DNA from: an uncultured Clostridia bacterium
GTDB lineage: Bacteria; Bacillota; Clostridia; Oscillospirales; Ruminococcaceae
Reading direction: 5' to 3'
Assembly (NCBI GenBank): GCA_937906945.1
Contig: CALCUE010000019.1
Coordinates: forward strand, 1 to 30,401
Length of the DNA stretch: 30,401 nucleotides
The notes beneath the pieces were generated by a model that was not told the DNA's origin, did not search any database, and saw nothing but the letters and a program-made list of their open reading frames with translations. The position numbers and the translations under genes are program-made. Within the stretch, counting starts at the first letter, position 1, and every line of letters begins with the position of its first letter. Below, one piece after another: positions 29,997-30,401 of this stretch.

Positions 29997-30025
29997 GGAC
30001 GGCGTTTCGCCGTCCGTTTTCTTTT
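29997..30025 (+). terminator. Terminator of pssA
   Basis: GGACGGCG and CGCCGTCC pair over 8 bp around TTT, followed by GTTTTCTTTT. Confidence 0.9.
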
Positions 30026-30035
30026 CCGAGCAAAA

Positions 30036-30069
30036 AAAGCGGCGGCTTTTGTCACACTTTCGCCGCTTT
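30036..30069. other. Hairpin AAAGCGGCG/CGCCGCTTT
   Basis: A 9-bp perfect stem with a 16-nt loop, after the pssA terminator. T tracts are weak on the plus side; on the minus side a run of seven T follows, so it could end a minus-strand transcript entering from the right. Confidence 0.5.
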
Positions 30070-30111
30070 GTCATAAAAAATCGGAAAAGTTTTACCAAAC
30101 TGGTTTTAGAC

Positions 30112-30150
30112 TGTAACCGAACTTTATCCTTATCTTCACAAACTCATCAC
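30112..30150 (+). promoter_or_regulatory. Four direct repeats at 11-bp spacing (Pho-box-like)
   Basis: TGTAAC (30112), TTTATC (30123), CTTCAC (30134) and CATCAC (30145) each start 11 bp apart and lie just upstream of TATGAT at 30161. PhoP/PhoB-type response regulators bind direct repeats of about TTAACA/TTCACA with this period. The match is suggestive, not proof. Confidence 0.45.
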
Positions 30151-30160
30151 AAATGGGCCG

Positions 30161-30252
30161 TATGATATAGACAGAGCAAGAGAGATGTTAGTTTCCGAGC
30201 AATTCTAACAAATCAAAAAACACGGCGAGCCAAACGGCTCGCCGCTTTTTTT
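30161..30252 (+). ncRNA. Candidate small RNA of about 80 nt
   Basis: TATGAT (30161-30166) is a possible -10 box, so a transcript could start near 30173. It would contain a TGTTAG/CTAACA stem (30186-30210, 13-nt loop), an A-rich linker, and end in the strong terminator at 30223-30252. No open reading frame with a ribosome-binding site is present. A discarded promoter plus an unrelated terminator is the alternative. Confidence 0.4.
30223..30252. terminator. Strong terminator CGGCGAGCC-AAAC-GGCTCGCCG
   Basis: A 9-bp GC-rich stem with four-base loop followed by CTTTTTTTA on the plus strand; the minus strand has TGTTTTTTG, so it may act both ways. Confidence 0.88.
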
Positions 30253-30336
30253 ATGCCTTTTTCCGTTTTGGTGCGAAAGCACCGGCAAAGAGGTACGCAT
30301 TCCGCTTTACGCCCCTTGTTAAAGGAAGCGCGAAGC

Positions 30337-30395
30337 GCTCGGCGCAGTAGTGAATGACCGTCCGGTGGACGGTCAGAGCCGCGCCGTGACCGAGC
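30337..30395. repeat. Nested palindromic repeat at the window edge
   Basis: GACCGTCC-GGT-GGACGGTC (30356-30374) is a perfect 8-bp hairpin, nested inside outer arms GCTCGG (30337-30342) and CCGAGC (30390-30395). It lies in non-coding sequence. The layout looks like an interspersed intergenic palindromic element; copies elsewhere cannot be checked here. Confidence 0.5.
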
Positions 30396-30401
30396 CCGCA
30401 G

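Noticed and set aside
30255..30401. Minus-strand frame ending ...FAGAFAPKRKKA near the right edge as a gene 3' end
   Set aside because: The translated wording (GAALTVHRTVIHYC) looks like a translated intergenic repeat, covers a palindromic element and shows no family features.

Overview
The window reads as a chromosomal segment of a Gram-positive Clostridia-type bacterium (class-level inference; probably an uncultured Oscillospirales-like lineage). Support: RpoB, RpoC, S12, S7 and EF-G are of Firmicutes type (S12 carries the Firmicutes-type N-terminal insert), the RNase P RNA has the bacterial type A signature, Shine-Dalgarno sites are strong (AAAGGAGG type), TTG starts are frequent, and intrinsic terminators are clean with GNRA loops. 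GC content is moderate, roughly 55% in genes with AT-rich intergenic regions.

Layout. (1) 1-742, minus: an internal piece of an anaerobic glycerol-3-phosphate dehydrogenase subunit A (GlpA), joined in frame to the first ~353 residues of EF-Tu. The join sits in a peptide shared by both families (ITLPE), so it is most likely an assembly chimera. (2) 728-5201, minus: the str operon in transcription order rpsL-rpsG-fusA-tuf, with a consensus promoter in front of rpsL. (3) 5358-5581, plus: a 45-codon orphan gene with its own promoter and a terminator shared convergently with rpoC. (4) 5589-13068, minus: rpoB-rpoC, driven by a perfect TTGACA-17-TATAAT promoter; the usual rplKAJL genes are not upstream. 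(5) 13318-15315, minus: a GntR regulator / ABC ATPase / ABC-2 permease operon with a palindromic operator; the regulator appears to start at ACG. (6) 15345-15783, minus: rnpB, divergent from gdhA (15910-17265, plus). (7) 17320-19832, minus: feoA-feoB-FeoB-associated Cys-rich protein, the iron uptake operon, with palindromic operators. (8) 19866-22652, minus: tsaE-tsaB-rpiB-upp-ruvX, with three of four junctions overlapping by 4 bp. (9) 22699-24913, plus: a SEDS (FtsW/RodA) glycosyltransferase and a ROK sugar kinase. (10) 24923-25182, minus: a small unknown gene. (11) 25238-29201, minus: a MacB-like ATPase plus a 1073-residue FtsX-type permease with a long coiled coil. (12) 29221-30025, plus: a phosphatidylserine-synthase-type CDP-alcohol phosphatidyltransferase. 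(13) 30036-30401: non-coding; a candidate small RNA behind 11-bp-phased direct repeats, and a palindromic repeat at the window edge.

Functionally, most genes are core: transcription and translation (rpoBC, str operon, rnpB, t6A synthesis by tsaB/tsaE), nucleotide and pentose metabolism (upp, rpiB), nitrogen assimilation (gdhA), ferrous iron uptake (feo), envelope growth (SEDS, phospholipid synthesis) and two ABC export-type systems. I found no phage, IS element, CRISPR array or tRNA. The points most worth a second look are the EF-Tu/GlpA junction, the orphan gene between rpoC and rpsL, the ACG start, the feo operators and the putative sRNA near 30.2 kb.
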